DNA from: Saccharothrix saharensis
GTDB taxonomy: Bacteria; Actinomycetota; Actinomycetes; Mycobacteriales; Pseudonocardiaceae
DNA length: 64,000 nt
Assembly (NCBI RefSeq): GCF_006716745.1
Contig: NZ_VFPP01000001.1
Location: forward strand, 744,001 to 808,000
Reading direction: 5' to 3'
The translations under genes and the position numbers were made by a program. Within the stretch, counting starts at the first letter, position 1; every line of letters begins with the position of its first letter. This document shows, piece after piece, positions 25,683 to 34,621 of this stretch. The notes under the pieces were generated by a model that saw only the letters and a list, made by a program, of their open reading frames with translations, did no database searches and was not told the DNA's origin.

Positions 25683-26730
25683 GTGGGCAGGTGCTCTCGC
25701 GGACGACCAGCTCCGTGGCGAGGTCTATGCGCTCGTTCGGCGGGCGTTCGCCGCGCGCCAGGCTGAACACCATCTGCGCCGCCGTGGTCGCCATCTCGCG
25801 CAACGGCTGCCGCACCGTGGTCAGCTGGGGCCCTATCCACTCGGTGACCGACAGGTCGTCGTAGCCCACGATCGACAGGTCGTCCGGAATGGACAGACCC
25901 AGCTCGCGCGCCGCCCGCATGACGCCGAGCGCCTGGAAGTCCGACCCCGCGAAGATCGCCGTCGGCCGGTCCGGACGGCTCAGCAGCGCCATCCCGTGGT
26001 TGTACCCGCCCTGCACGTAGAAGTCGCCGTACCGCACGAAATCCGGGTCCACGACCACGTCCGCGTCCTCCAGCGCGCTGCGGTACCCGTCGACCCGCGC
26101 ACGGCTGCACAGCATGGTGGTGGGACCGGAGATCACCGCGATCCGGCGGTGGCCGAGCGCGAGCAGGTGCCGGGTCGCGGCCAGGCCGCCCGCCCAGTTC
26201 GCCGAGCCCACGGTCGGCACGCCGGGTGGCGGCTCGCCGGCGGTGTCCACGAACACGAACGGGATGTTGCGCGTGGTGAGCTGACGGCGCTGCTCGGCGT
26301 CCAGCCCCGCCAGCACCAGGATCACGCCGAGCGGACGGCGGGCCAGCAGGTCGTCGAACCACTCGCGGCGCGGTCGGTGCTCGCCGCCCAGCTCGGACAG
26401 CACCACGGCGGCGCGCTCGTTCGCCGCGGCCAGCTCCACCCCGCGGATGATCTCGGTCGACCACGCCGAGTGCATCTCGTGGAACACCAGGTCGATCAGC
26501 GCGGGCCGGGACGACTGCCGCGCTCGTCGTCGGCGGTACCGGTGCTGCTCGATGATGCTCTCGACGCGGGCTCGCGTGTCCGGTGCCACGTCCGGTCGTC
26601 CGTTGAGGACCTTCGAGACGGTCGGGATGGACACGCCCGCCTCGGCGGCGATCGAGGAGATCGACGCCGCGCCCTTCACCGTCTTCTCCGGCACCGCGCC
26701 GGCGGCGTCCCGATCGGTCGACGAACTCAT
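25654..26730 (-). CDS. LacI-family regulator, probable xylan/xyloside repressor
   Basis: The 358-aa product has the LacI DNA-binding head (about 20-70: ISSIAAEAGVSIPTVSKVLNGRPDVAPDTRARV) and a periplasmic-binding-protein-like effector domain ending VVRESTCPPRE. ATG 26730 has AGGGGGCAGC before it. It is divergent from the GH3-transporter-GH39-GH42 operon, so it most likely represses that operon and releases it when a xylo- or aldouronic oligosaccharide binds; the ligand is inferred. Palindromes that may be its operators occur in the gap, one over its own promoter, suggesting autoregulation. Oddly, its last codons and stop are formed by the 22-bp repeat array. Confidence 0.92.
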   Translation of the reverse strand: MSSSTDRDAAGAVPEKTVKGAASISSIAAEAGVSIPTVSKVLNGRPDVAPDTRARVESIIEQHRYRRRRARQSSRPALIDLVFHEMHSAWSTEIIRGVELAAANERAAVVLSELGGEHRPRREWFDDLLARRPLGVILVLAGLDAEQRRQLTTRNIPFVFVDTAGEPPPGVPTVGSANWAGGLAATRHLLALGHRRIAVISGPTTMLCSRARVDGYRSALEDADVVVDPDFVRYGDFYVQGGYNHGMALLSRPDRPTAIFAGSDFQALGVMRAARELGLSIPDDLSIVGYDDLSVTEWIGPQLTTVRQPLREMATTAAQMVFSLARGERPPNERIDLATELVVRESTCPPREPNARVP

Positions 26731-26774
26731 GCTGCCCCCTGTCCGCGTCACGGTCCGCGCCCCGCACACCGGTT

Positions 26775-26785
26775 CTAAAGTTTCG
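26775..26785. promoter_or_regulatory. Candidate LacI operator (regulator side)
   Basis: CTAAAGTTTCG differs at one position from the palindrome CGAAA-N-TTTCG, a form known from actinomycete xylanase promoters. It lies about 50 bp upstream of the LacI start codon, near its probable transcription start. Confidence 0.5.
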
Positions 26786-26797
26786 ACGGCCGAGCGT

Positions 26798-26812
26798 AAA
26801 GGTTCGACCTTT
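26798..26812. promoter_or_regulatory. Perfect 15-bp inverted repeat near the LacI promoter
   Basis: AAAGGT-TCG-ACCTTT (26798-26812) has perfect 6-bp arms. On the minus strand it covers the spacer before a possible -10 (TACGCT) of the LacI gene. Candidate autoregulatory operator. Confidence 0.5.
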
Positions 26813-26922
26813 CGACCACCAGCATGACGGCTTGGAGCATTACTCCATTAACGCAAAAGGGGCGCCTCTTCCAGGCCTGTTCATACCTGTGAACTGCGAA
26901 GACACAGGAAGGACACGGACTG

Positions 26923-26951
26923 TTGACGTCTTGCGGAGATCCTCCTACGGT
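26923..26951 (+). promoter_or_regulatory. Promoter of the xylan operon
   Basis: TTGACG (26923-26928), a 17-bp spacer and TACGGT (26946-26951) form a good housekeeping-type promoter. Transcription should start near 26958, leaving a 5' leader of about 73 nt before the GH3 ATG. Confidence 0.7.
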
Positions 26952-26984
26952 CTCCCCACCGGATCGGCATGTCGGAAAGTACTT

Positions 26985-26995
26985 CGATAGTTTCG
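26985..26995. promoter_or_regulatory. Candidate LacI operator downstream of the GH3 promoter
   Basis: CGATAGTTTCG matches CGAAA-N-TTTCG with one mismatch. It lies about 27-37 bp downstream of the predicted start site, where a repressor would block elongation. Its partner is the site at 26775. Confidence 0.5.
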
Positions 26996-27030
26996 GTCTT
27001 CACGCGGATGTGAGCGGGGGTACCTGGTCG

Positions 27031-29427
27031 ATGATGAACAGGACGACGGAGGTCGCGACGACGCCGGTGGGCGACGCCGTCCCGACTGCCGCCGACCAGC
27101 CGAACGCGACGTGGCGGGACGTCTCGCTGCCCGCCGCCGAACGGGCCGACGCGCTCGTCGCCGCGATGACGCTCGAGGAGAAGCTCGCGCAGCTCGTCGG
27201 CGTCTGGGTCGGCGCGGACCCGTCCGGCGCCGGGGTGGCCCCGCACCAGCACGACATGACGAGCGAACCCGTGGTCTGGGCGGACGTCATCTCCTCCGGC
27301 CTCGGCCAGCTCACCCGACCGTTCGGCACCCGGCCGGTCGACCCGGTCGCCGGCGCCCGGTCCCTGGCCGCGTCGCAGCGGGAGGTGGCCGAAGCCAACC
27401 GGTTCGGCATCCCGGCCCTGGTGCACGAGGAATGCCTCACCGGCTTCGCCGCGTGGCAGGCCACCGCCTACCCCTCGCCGCCGGCCTGGGGCGCGTCGTT
27501 CCACCCCGAGCTGGTGGCCGAGATGTCCGGCCTGATCGGCCGCTCGATGCGCGCGGCGGGCGTGCACCAGGGGTTGGCGCCGGTCCTGGACGTCACCCGC
27601 GACTACCGCTGGGGCCGCACCGAAGAGACCATCGGCGAAGACCCGTACCTCGTCGGCACGGTCGCCACCGCCTACGTGCGCGGCCTGGAGCAGGCCGGGA
27701 TCGTGGCCACGCTCAAGCACTTCGCCGGGTACTCCGCCTCCCGCGCCGGGCGCAACCTCGCGCCGGTGGCCATCGGGCCGCGCGAGTTCGCCGACGTGAT
27801 CCTGCCGCCGTTCGAGATGGCCGTGCGCGATGGCGGCGTGCGCTCGGTCATGCAGTCCTACACCGAGATCGACGGCGTGCCGTCCGCCGCCGACGCCGGC
27901 CTGCTCACCACGCTCCTGCGCGACACGTGGGGCTTCGACGGCACGGTGGTCGCCGACTACTTCGCGGTCAAGTTCCTGCAGACGCTGCACGGGGTCGCCG
28001 AGGACGAGGCGCACGCCGCCGGACTGGCCCTGGCCGCCGGTGTGGACGTGGAGCTGCCGACCGTGCGCTGCTACGGCAACCCGCTGCGCGATGCGGTCGA
28101 GCGCGACGACGTGGACGAAGCGCTGGTCGACCGGGCGTTGCGCCGGGTGCTGCGCCAGAAGGTCGAACTCGGCCTGCTCGACCCGGACTGGACGCCGCTC
28201 CCCGCGGGCGTCGACGAGCTGCGGCTGGACTCGCCCGAAGCCCGGGACGTCACGCTGCGGCTCGCGCGCGAGTCCCTGGTCCTGCTCGCCAACGACGGCG
28301 TCCTGCCGCTGCGGCCGGACGTGCGGCTGGCCGTGGTCGGGCCGCTCGCGGACGACCCGATGGCGATGCTCGGCTGCTACTCGTTCCCCGCGCACATCGG
28401 CGTGCACCACCCGGACAGCGGGCTCGGCCTGGACATCCCGACCGTGCTGTCCTCGCTGCGCGACGCCGTGGGCGGCGACATCGCCCACGCCAAGGGCTGC
28501 GAGGTCGCCGCCGAACCCGACGCCGACGACATCGCGGCCGCCGTGGCCGCCGCACGGGACGCTGACGTGTGCGTGGTCGCCGTGGGCGACCTGGCGGGGC
28601 TGTTCGGGCGGGGCACGTCGGGCGAGGGGTGCGACGCGACCGACCTGAACCTGCCCGGCGCGCAGGCCGACCTGGTCCGCGCGGTCCAGGCCACCGGCAC
28701 GCCCGTCGTGCTGCTGCTCGTCACCGGCCGCCCGTACGCGATCGGCGACCTGGCCGACGGCTCGGCGGCGGTCGTGCAGGCCTTCTTCCCCGGCCAGCTC
28801 GGCGGCCGGGCCATCGCCGACGTGCTGACCGGCGCGGTGTCGCCGTCGGGCCGGCTGCCGCTCGGCATCCCGGGCGACCCCTCCGGCCAGCCGGGCACCT
28901 ACCTGTCCGCACCGCTGGGTCGGCGCACCGAAGTGTCCAACGTGGACCCGACGCACGCCTTCCCGTTCGGCCACGGCCTGGGCTACGACACGTTCACGTG
29001 GTCGCCCGTGCGCGTGACCCCGGGCGACCGGCCGTGGGCCACCGACGGCGACGTGGAGCTGGAACTGGACGTCCGCAACCCCGGTACGCGCGCCGGCGCG
29101 GACGTGGTGCAGCTCTACCTGCACGACCCCGTCGCGCAGGTCACCCGCCCGGTCGTGCGGCTCATCGGCTACGCGCGGGTGGAGCTGGCCGGCGGCGCGT
29201 CGGCGCGCGTCACGTTCCGGGTGCCGTCCGACGCCACGTCGTTCACCGGCCTCGGCGGGCGGCGCGTGGTCGAGCCGGGCGCGGTGCAGCTGCGCGTGTC
29301 CCGGTCGAGCGCCGACGTGCACGAAGCGGTGGACCTCGACCTCGTCGGCCCGCTGCGCGAAGTCGACCACACGCGGCGTTGGCTCACCGCCGTGTCGGTC
29401 ATCCACGAGGAGGTGGAGCGAGCATGA
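27031..29427 (+). CDS. GH3 beta-glycosidase, probable beta-xylosidase
   Basis: The 798-aa product has the GH3 (beta/alpha)8 barrel and the following alpha/beta sandwich. The nucleophile is D309 in GTVVADYFAV and the likely acid/base E532 in RGTSGEGCDATDLNLPG. The KHF motif (TLKHFAGYSASR) and the C-terminal fibronectin-III-like domain (FPFGHGLGYDTF onward) are also present. No signal peptide is seen, so it should act in the cytoplasm on imported oligosaccharides. Context (GH39, GH67, LacI) favours beta-xylosidase; other beta-glycosidase activities are possible. Adjacent ATGs at 27031 and 27034 are both usable. It is the first gene of the operon, and its stop overlaps the permease start (ATGA). 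Confidence 0.93.
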   Translation: MMNRTTEVATTPVGDAVPTAADQPNATWRDVSLPAAERADALVAAMTLEEKLAQLVGVWVGADPSGAGVAPHQHDMTSEPVVWADVISSGLGQLTRPFGTRPVDPVAGARSLAASQREVAEANRFGIPALVHEECLTGFAAWQATAYPSPPAWGASFHPELVAEMSGLIGRSMRAAGVHQGLAPVLDVTRDYRWGRTEETIGEDPYLVGTVATAYVRGLEQAGIVATLKHFAGYSASRAGRNLAPVAIGPREFADVILPPFEMAVRDGGVRSVMQSYTEIDGVPSAADAGLLTTLLRDTWGFDGTVVADYFAVKFLQTLHGVAEDEAHAAGLALAAGVDVELPTVRCYGNPLRDAVERDDVDEALVDRALRRVLRQKVELGLLDPDWTPLPAGVDELRLDSPEARDVTLRLARESLVLLANDGVLPLRPDVRLAVVGPLADDPMAMLGCYSFPAHIGVHHPDSGLGLDIPTVLSSLRDAVGGDIAHAKGCEVAAEPDADDIAAAVAAARDADVCVVAVGDLAGLFGRGTSGEGCDATDLNLPGAQADLVRAVQATGTPVVLLLVTGRPYAIGDLADGSAAVVQAFFPGQLGGRAIADVLTGAVSPSGRLPLGIPGDPSGQPGTYLSAPLGRRTEVSNVDPTHAFPFGHGLGYDTFTWSPVRVTPGDRPWATDGDVELELDVRNPGTRAGADVVQLYLHDPVAQVTRPVVRLIGYARVELAGGASARVTFRVPSDATSFTGLGGRRVVEPGAVQLRVSRSSADVHEAVDLDLVGPLREVDHTRRWLTAVSVIHEEVERA

Positions 29428-30413
29428 CCACCCAGATCAGCGAACCGGCGGCCGACACCGCACCGGACAAGCCCGGGAGACCACCGGGAACGGCCAGGTC
29501 ACCGCGGTACAGGACCACGTGGCGCAAGGCGTTCAAGCGCGACTGGCAGCTCTACACGCTGGTCATCGTCCCGCTGCTGTTCTTCCTCGTCTTCCGGTAC
29601 GCGCCGATGCTCGGCAACGTCATCGCGTTCCGCAAGTTCGTGCCGGGCGGCAGCATCTACGGCGAGACGTGGGTCGGCCTGCGCTACGTCAAGATGTTCA
29701 TCAACGACCCGAACTTCTGGGAGGTCTTCGGCAACACGATGGCGCTCGGCGCGCTGTCGCTGGTGTTCACCTTCCCGTTGCCGATCGTGCTCGCGTTGCT
29801 GCTCAACGAGGTCCGCTCGCGCTACTTCAAGCGGTTCGTGCAGACGGTGTCCTACCTGCCGCACTTCCTGTCGATCGTGATCGTGGCCGGCATGGTGATG
29901 CAGCTCGTGTCGCTGGAGGGCACGGTCAACCAGGTCGTGCGCGCCCTCGGCGGCGAGGCGGTCTCGTTCATCCAGGACCCGAGCTGGTTCCGCACGATCT
30001 ACGTCTCCTCCGAGGTCTGGCAGACCGTCGGCTGGGGCACGATCCTCTACCTGGCCGCGCTGACCACGATCGACTCCCAGCTCTACGAAGCGGCCCGGAT
30101 CGACGGCGCGAACCGCTGGCAGCAGACCTGGCACGTGACGCTGCCCGGCATCCGGCCCACGATGATCACGCTGCTGATCCTCAACATCGGCACGTTCATG
30201 GCGGTCGGGTTCGAGAAGGTCCTGCTGCTGTACAACCCGCTGACCTACCCCACCGCGGACGTCATCTCGACCTACCTCTACCGGGTCGGCCTGGTGTCCA
30301 ACAACTTCAGCTACGCCGCCGCGATCGGCCTGTTCGAGTCGGTCATCGGCCTGACGCTGATCCTGTCCGCCAACGCGATCTCGCGCCGAACAGTGGGGAC
30401 GAGCCTGTGGTGA
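29424..30413 (+). CDS. LplB-type carbohydrate ABC transporter permease
   Basis: The 329-aa product is a six-helix permease of the CUT1 subfamily used for large oligosaccharides (LplB/YteP type). After a hydrophilic, Pro-rich N-terminus come the first helix (YTLVIVPLLFFLVFRYAPML) and the segment NVIAFRKFVPGGS typical of Lpl permeases. The cytoplasmic EAA loop (YEAARIDGANRWQQTWHVTL) contacts the ATPase. No ATPase gene is in the operon; as in many actinomycetes a shared MsiK-like ATPase encoded elsewhere is presumably used. ATG 29424 overlaps the GH3 stop, and its own stop overlaps the next gene. Confidence 0.93.
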   Translation: MTTQISEPAADTAPDKPGRPPGTARSPRYRTTWRKAFKRDWQLYTLVIVPLLFFLVFRYAPMLGNVIAFRKFVPGGSIYGETWVGLRYVKMFINDPNFWEVFGNTMALGALSLVFTFPLPIVLALLLNEVRSRYFKRFVQTVSYLPHFLSIVIVAGMVMQLVSLEGTVNQVVRALGGEAVSFIQDPSWFRTIYVSSEVWQTVGWGTILYLAALTTIDSQLYEAARIDGANRWQQTWHVTLPGIRPTMITLLILNIGTFMAVGFEKVLLLYNPLTYPTADVISTYLYRVGLVSNNFSYAAAIGLFESVIGLTLILSANAISRRTVGTSLW

Positions 30414-31345
30414 CCACCGACCCTTCGCGCGTCATGGAGCGGCTGGACAAGCCCGCGGGCGGGCGCCGCACGTCGCTGGACGACTCCCCCGGCTACCGGG
30501 CCTTCCGCGTGGTCAACACGATCGTGCTGCTCGGCGTGGTCGCGGTGACGCTGTACCCGTTCGTCAACATCGTGGCGCAGTCGTTCAGCAGCGAGGTCTA
30601 CATCCGCACCGGCCAGGTCAACCTGGTGCCGCGCGGGTTCAACCTCGACACCTACAAGCTGGTCGCCTCCGACCCCGCGTTCTGGAACAGCTACCTCAAC
30701 ACCGTCATCTACACCGTGACGGCCACCGCGATCTCGATCGTGCTCACCACGATCTACGCGTACGTGCTGTCCAAGCACCGGCTCAAGGGCCGCGGCCTGC
30801 TCGTCGGCATCGCGGTGTTCACCATGTTCTTCAACGGCGGCCTGATCCCGAACTACGTGCTGGTGAACGGCCTCGGGATGACCAACACGATCTGGGCGAT
30901 CGTGCTGCCGAACGCGATCAGCGTGTTCAACCTGCTCGTGATGAAGGCGTTCTTCGAGAGCCTGCCGACGGAGCTGGAGGAGGCCGCCGCGATCGACGGC
31001 CTGAACACCTACGGCATCCTGCTGCGCATCGTGCTGCCGCTGTCCAAGGCGGTGCTCGCCACCATGGTCCTGTTCTACGCGGTGGCGAACTGGAACTCCT
31101 GGTTCCAGGCGTTCCTCTACCTCGACCGGGCCGACCTGTTCCCGGTCACCGTGTACCTGCGGAACATGATCGCCGGCGCCACCTCGGCGACGTCGGTCGG
31201 CGCCGTCGAGACCAACGCCGTGGCCATCTCCGCCAACATCAAGGCCGTGACGATGGTGCTGACCGTCCTGCCCATCATCGCCGTTTATCCCTTCATCCAG
31301 CGCTACTTCGTGTCGGGCGTGATGCTCGGCGCGGTCAAGCAGTAG
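30410..31345 (+). CDS. LplC-type carbohydrate ABC transporter permease
   Basis: The 311-aa second permease of the transporter has the LplC/YtcP features: SPGYRAFRVVNTIVLLGVVAV, an IVAQSFSS motif after the first helix, TMFFNGGLIPNYVLVNGLGM in the middle, and the EAA loop LEEAAAIDGLNTYGILLRIV. It would form a heterodimer with the preceding permease. The GTG at 30410 overlaps the previous stop (GTGA); a GTG one codon earlier is also possible. A 51-bp gap with a GAGGAGA ribosome site leads into the binding protein gene. Confidence 0.93.
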   Translation: MTTDPSRVMERLDKPAGGRRTSLDDSPGYRAFRVVNTIVLLGVVAVTLYPFVNIVAQSFSSEVYIRTGQVNLVPRGFNLDTYKLVASDPAFWNSYLNTVIYTVTATAISIVLTTIYAYVLSKHRLKGRGLLVGIAVFTMFFNGGLIPNYVLVNGLGMTNTIWAIVLPNAISVFNLLVMKAFFESLPTELEEAAAIDGLNTYGILLRIVLPLSKAVLATMVLFYAVANWNSWFQAFLYLDRADLFPVTVYLRNMIAGATSATSVGAVETNAVAISANIKAVTMVLTVLPIIAVYPFIQRYFVSGVMLGAVKQ

Positions 31346-31396
31346 CGCGTCCGCTCCGAGTTGACGACGGCGTCAATCACCTGAGGAGACAGCACG

Positions 31397-33028
31397 ATGC
31401 GAACCAAATGGAAGCGAACGCTTCTGACTGCCGTCGCCGGCAGCCTCGTGGTCAGCCTGGCCGCGTGCAGCGAGGAAGGCGCGGACGCCGGAGGCGGGGT
31501 CGACCTCGACGGCAAGAAGACCGCGTCGATGGCCGACTACAAGGCGGGCGCGCAGTTCAAGGCCACCGAGCCGGTCGACGTCAGCCTGCTCTACCTCGAC
31601 CAGTCACACTACCCGATCAAGGACGACTGGCTGCTGTGGAAGGAGATCACGCAGCGGACCAACGTCACGATCAAACCGACGGTCGTGCCCTACAGCGACT
31701 ACGACCAGAAGCGCGGCCTGCTGATCAGCTCGGGTGACGCGCCGACGATCATCTCCAAGACCTACCCGGGCCAGGAGGAGCAGTTCGTCTCCTCCGGCGC
31801 GATCCTCCCGGTGAGCGACTACATCGACCTGATGCCGCACTTTAAGGACAAGGTCGAGAGGTGGAAGCTCCAGCCGGAGCTGAACACGCTGCGCCAGGAG
31901 GACGGCAAGTTCTACGTGCTGCCCGGCATGCACGAGAAGCTCTGGCAGGACTACACGCTCGCGTTCCGCACCGACGAGCTGACGCGGCTGAACCTGCAGA
32001 CCCCGAAGAACTGGGACGAGGTCTACACCGTCCTCAAGGCGATCAAGGCGGCGAACCCGGACAGCTACCCGCTGTCGGACCGCTTCGAGGGCAAGTCGAT
32101 CCTCAACTACGCCGGGCAGACCTTCGGCACGCAGGCCGGGTGGGGTTACGTCAAGAACACGATCTGGAACGAGTCGGCGCAGAAGTACGAGCTCACCGGC
32201 GCGACCCAGGAGTACAAGCAGCTGGTCGAGTTCTTCCACAAGCTCGTCTCCGAGGGCCTGATGGACCCCGAGAGCTTCACGCAGAAGGACGACGCGGCGA
32301 TCCAGAAGTTCGCCAGCGGCAAGTCGTTCGCGATCAGCAGCAACGCGCAGAACATCGTCAACGACTACCGGCCGAACGTCTCCAAGATCCCCGGCGCGAC
32401 CGTGGCGAAGATCCCGCTGCCCGCCGGGCCCAAGGGTGACGTCATCCGCGGCACGCGCCTGGAGAGCGGCCTGATGGTGTCGGCCAAGGCGGCCGAGAGC
32501 GACAAGTTCGTCGCGACGATGCAGTTCATCGACTGGCTCTGGTACTCCGACGAGGCCCAGGAGTTCACCAAGTGGGGCGTGCTGGGCACGACCTACGACA
32601 AGGACGCGTCGGGCAAGCGGACGCTCAAGCCCGAGATCGCGTTCGGCGGCATGAACGTCGGCGCGCCGAAGAACCTCCAGCGCGACTTCGGCTTCCAGGG
32701 CGGTGTCTTCTACTACGGCGGCGCCAACGAGCTGCTGCAGTCGATGTTCACCGAGGAAGAAGTGGCCTTCCAGAAGACGATGGCCGACAAGAAGGTCCAG
32801 CCGCTGCCGCCGCCCGCGCCGCTGAACGAGGACGAGCGCGAGCGCGCCGCACTGCTGGAGAGCCCGCTCAAGGACTTCGTCACGCAGTCGACGCTGCAGT
32901 TCATCCTCGGCCAGCGCGACCTGTCCACGTGGGACGCCTACGTCAAGGAGCTGGAGGCGAAGGGCTCGAACGACCTCGTCGAGATCGTCAACGGCGCGCA
33001 CAAGCGCTACAAGGAGAAGAACGGCTGA
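31397..33028 (+). CDS. Oligosaccharide-binding lipoprotein of the Lpl-type ABC transporter
   Basis: The 543-aa product has a lipoprotein signal peptide ending in the lipobox LAAC (C24), followed by a short Gly-rich linker and a large binding domain of the LplA/YtcQ type, about 100 residues longer than ordinary CUT1 binding proteins and matched to Lpl-type permeases. Motifs include SSGDAPTIISKTYPGQ near residue 115-130 and many exposed aromatics (W, Y) expected for sugar stacking. Lpl-type systems often import aldouronic acids or rhamnogalacturonan oligomers; GH67 nearby supports glucuronoxylan fragments. Expression relative to GH39 is probably raised by the stem-loop just after its stop. Confidence 0.93.
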   Translation: MRTKWKRTLLTAVAGSLVVSLAACSEEGADAGGGVDLDGKKTASMADYKAGAQFKATEPVDVSLLYLDQSHYPIKDDWLLWKEITQRTNVTIKPTVVPYSDYDQKRGLLISSGDAPTIISKTYPGQEEQFVSSGAILPVSDYIDLMPHFKDKVERWKLQPELNTLRQEDGKFYVLPGMHEKLWQDYTLAFRTDELTRLNLQTPKNWDEVYTVLKAIKAANPDSYPLSDRFEGKSILNYAGQTFGTQAGWGYVKNTIWNESAQKYELTGATQEYKQLVEFFHKLVSEGLMDPESFTQKDDAAIQKFASGKSFAISSNAQNIVNDYRPNVSKIPGATVAKIPLPAGPKGDVIRGTRLESGLMVSAKAAESDKFVATMQFIDWLWYSDEAQEFTKWGVLGTTYDKDASGKRTLKPEIAFGGMNVGAPKNLQRDFGFQGGVFYYGGANELLQSMFTEEEVAFQKTMADKKVQPLPPPAPLNEDERERAALLESPLKDFVTQSTLQFILGQRDLSTWDAYVKELEAKGSNDLVEIVNGAHKRYKEKNG

Positions 33029-33034
33029 TCGGGC

Positions 33035-33070
33035 GGGTCCGGCCGCGGTGTCCACGCCGCGGCCGGACCC
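33035..33070 (+). terminator. Intra-operon stem-loop after the binding-protein gene
   Basis: GGGTCCGGCCGCGG (33035-33048) pairs perfectly with CCGCGGCCGGACCC (33057-33070) around an 8-nt loop. It lies between the binding protein stop and the GH39 ribosome site. It is likely a partial terminator or 3' mRNA stabiliser that makes the binding protein more abundant than the downstream hydrolases. Confidence 0.75.
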
Positions 33071-33088
33071 GATCGTCTTGGAGGGCAC

Positions 33089-34621
33089 TTGAACCGCGTC
33101 ACCGTCCCCGGCGAGCCGATCGGCCGCCTGTCCGAGTCGTGGCGCCACTGCGTGGGCACCGGCCGGCTCAACGTCGCGCTGCGCGCCGACTACCAGGAGT
33201 CCCTGGCCCTCGTGCAGCGCGACATCGGCTTCCGCCACATCCGCGGCCACGGCCTGCTGTCCGACGACATGGGCGTGCACCGCCGCTCGAACGACGGGGT
33301 GACCCGGTACTCGTTCACCTACGTCGACCAGGTCTTCGACCGGTTCCTGGAGCTGGGTGTCCGGCCGTTCGTCGAGCTGGGGTTCATGCCCACCGCGCTC
33401 GCCTCCGGCGACGACACCGTGTTCTGGTGGAAGGGCAACATCACCCCGCCGAACGACTGGGACGAGTGGGCCGCGCTGGTGCGCGCCGTCGTCCGCCACC
33501 TGGTCGACCGCTACGGCGCGGACGAGGTGCGCACCTGGCCGATCGAGGTGTGGAACGAGCCGAACCTGGTCAACTTCTGGAAGGACGCCGACCAGGAGGC
33601 CTACTTCCGCCTGTACGAGATCACCGCGCGGACCATCAAGGACGTCGACGCCGGACTCCAGGTGGGCGGCCCGGCGATCTCACCCGGCTCGGACGAGTGG
33701 TGGGAGCCGTTCGCCGAGTTCGTCACCCGCCGTGACGTTCCGGTCGACTTCGTCAGCAGGCACGCCTACACGTCCGGCCCCGCGCAGCACGTGCCGTTCG
33801 GCACGTACCAGACGCTGACCGCACCGCGCCACCTGCTGGACCAGTTCGACGCGCCCCGCAAGCACCTGGCGGGCACCGCGCTGGCCGGGCTGCCCGTGCA
33901 CATCACCGAGTTCAACAGCTCCTACCGGCCGGACAACCCGATCCACGACACCGCCTACCACGCCGCCTACCTGGCCCCCGTGCTCACCGGCGGCACGGAC
34001 CTGGTGGACTCCTACTCCTACTGGACGTTCTGCGACGTCTTCGAGGAGGAGAACGTGCCGACCTCGCTGTTCCACGGCGGTTTCGGCCTGCTCACGCACC
34101 GGCAGGTGCCCAAGCCGACCTACCACCTGTACGCGTTCATGGCCCGGATGGGCACGCACGTCCTCGCCCGCGGCGCGGACCACCTGGTGTGCGCGACCGA
34201 CGACGGCCGGGTCACCGCACTGGCCTGGCAGCCCGTCGGCGGGACGGACGGACCGGACGCGCCCGAGCGGCACGACGTGCGGCTGTCGGTGCCGATGACG
34301 GGTCCGCGCGCGTTCGTCCGCCGGGAACGGGTCAACGAGCACGACGGCAACGCGTTCGGCGCGTGGCGCGAACTGGGCCGTCCCCGCTCACCCGGCCCGC
34401 GCACGCTCGACGTGCTGCGCGACTGCGCCCGTCCCGCCGTGGAGCACCGGTCGGCCGAGGTCGTGGCCGGGCGGGTCGCGCTGGACCTCGCGCTGGCCCG
34501 GCACGAGGTCACGTTCGTCGAAGTGGTCCCGGTGCACGCCGAAGAGCACGAGGGTCTGGACGACCGGCGGCTGCTCGGCGCGTCCGACGACCGGCTCGTG
34601 GCGCCGCACGAGAGGCGGTGA
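33089..34621 (+). CDS. GH39 beta-xylosidase
   Basis: The 510-aa product is a GH39 retaining glycosidase. The catalytic acid/base is E157 (IEVWNEPNLVNFW) and the nucleophile E274 (HITEFNSSY). N-terminal signatures of the family (SWRHCVGTGRLNVALR, GFRHIRGHGLLSDDM) are present, and a C-terminal beta-sandwich follows the barrel. Length matches bacterial XynB-type enzymes. The start is a TTG at 33089, chosen because GGAGG lies four bases before it and no ATG or GTG gives the conserved N-terminus. No signal peptide, so cytoplasmic, hydrolysing imported xylo-oligosaccharides. Alpha-L-iduronidase-like activity occurs in GH39 but does not fit the context. Confidence 0.92.
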   Translation: MNRVTVPGEPIGRLSESWRHCVGTGRLNVALRADYQESLALVQRDIGFRHIRGHGLLSDDMGVHRRSNDGVTRYSFTYVDQVFDRFLELGVRPFVELGFMPTALASGDDTVFWWKGNITPPNDWDEWAALVRAVVRHLVDRYGADEVRTWPIEVWNEPNLVNFWKDADQEAYFRLYEITARTIKDVDAGLQVGGPAISPGSDEWWEPFAEFVTRRDVPVDFVSRHAYTSGPAQHVPFGTYQTLTAPRHLLDQFDAPRKHLAGTALAGLPVHITEFNSSYRPDNPIHDTAYHAAYLAPVLTGGTDLVDSYSYWTFCDVFEEENVPTSLFHGGFGLLTHRQVPKPTYHLYAFMARMGTHVLARGADHLVCATDDGRVTALAWQPVGGTDGPDAPERHDVRLSVPMTGPRAFVRRERVNEHDGNAFGAWRELGRPRSPGPRTLDVLRDCARPAVEHRSAEVVAGRVALDLALARHEVTFVEVVPVHAEEHEGLDDRRLLGASDDRLVAPHERR

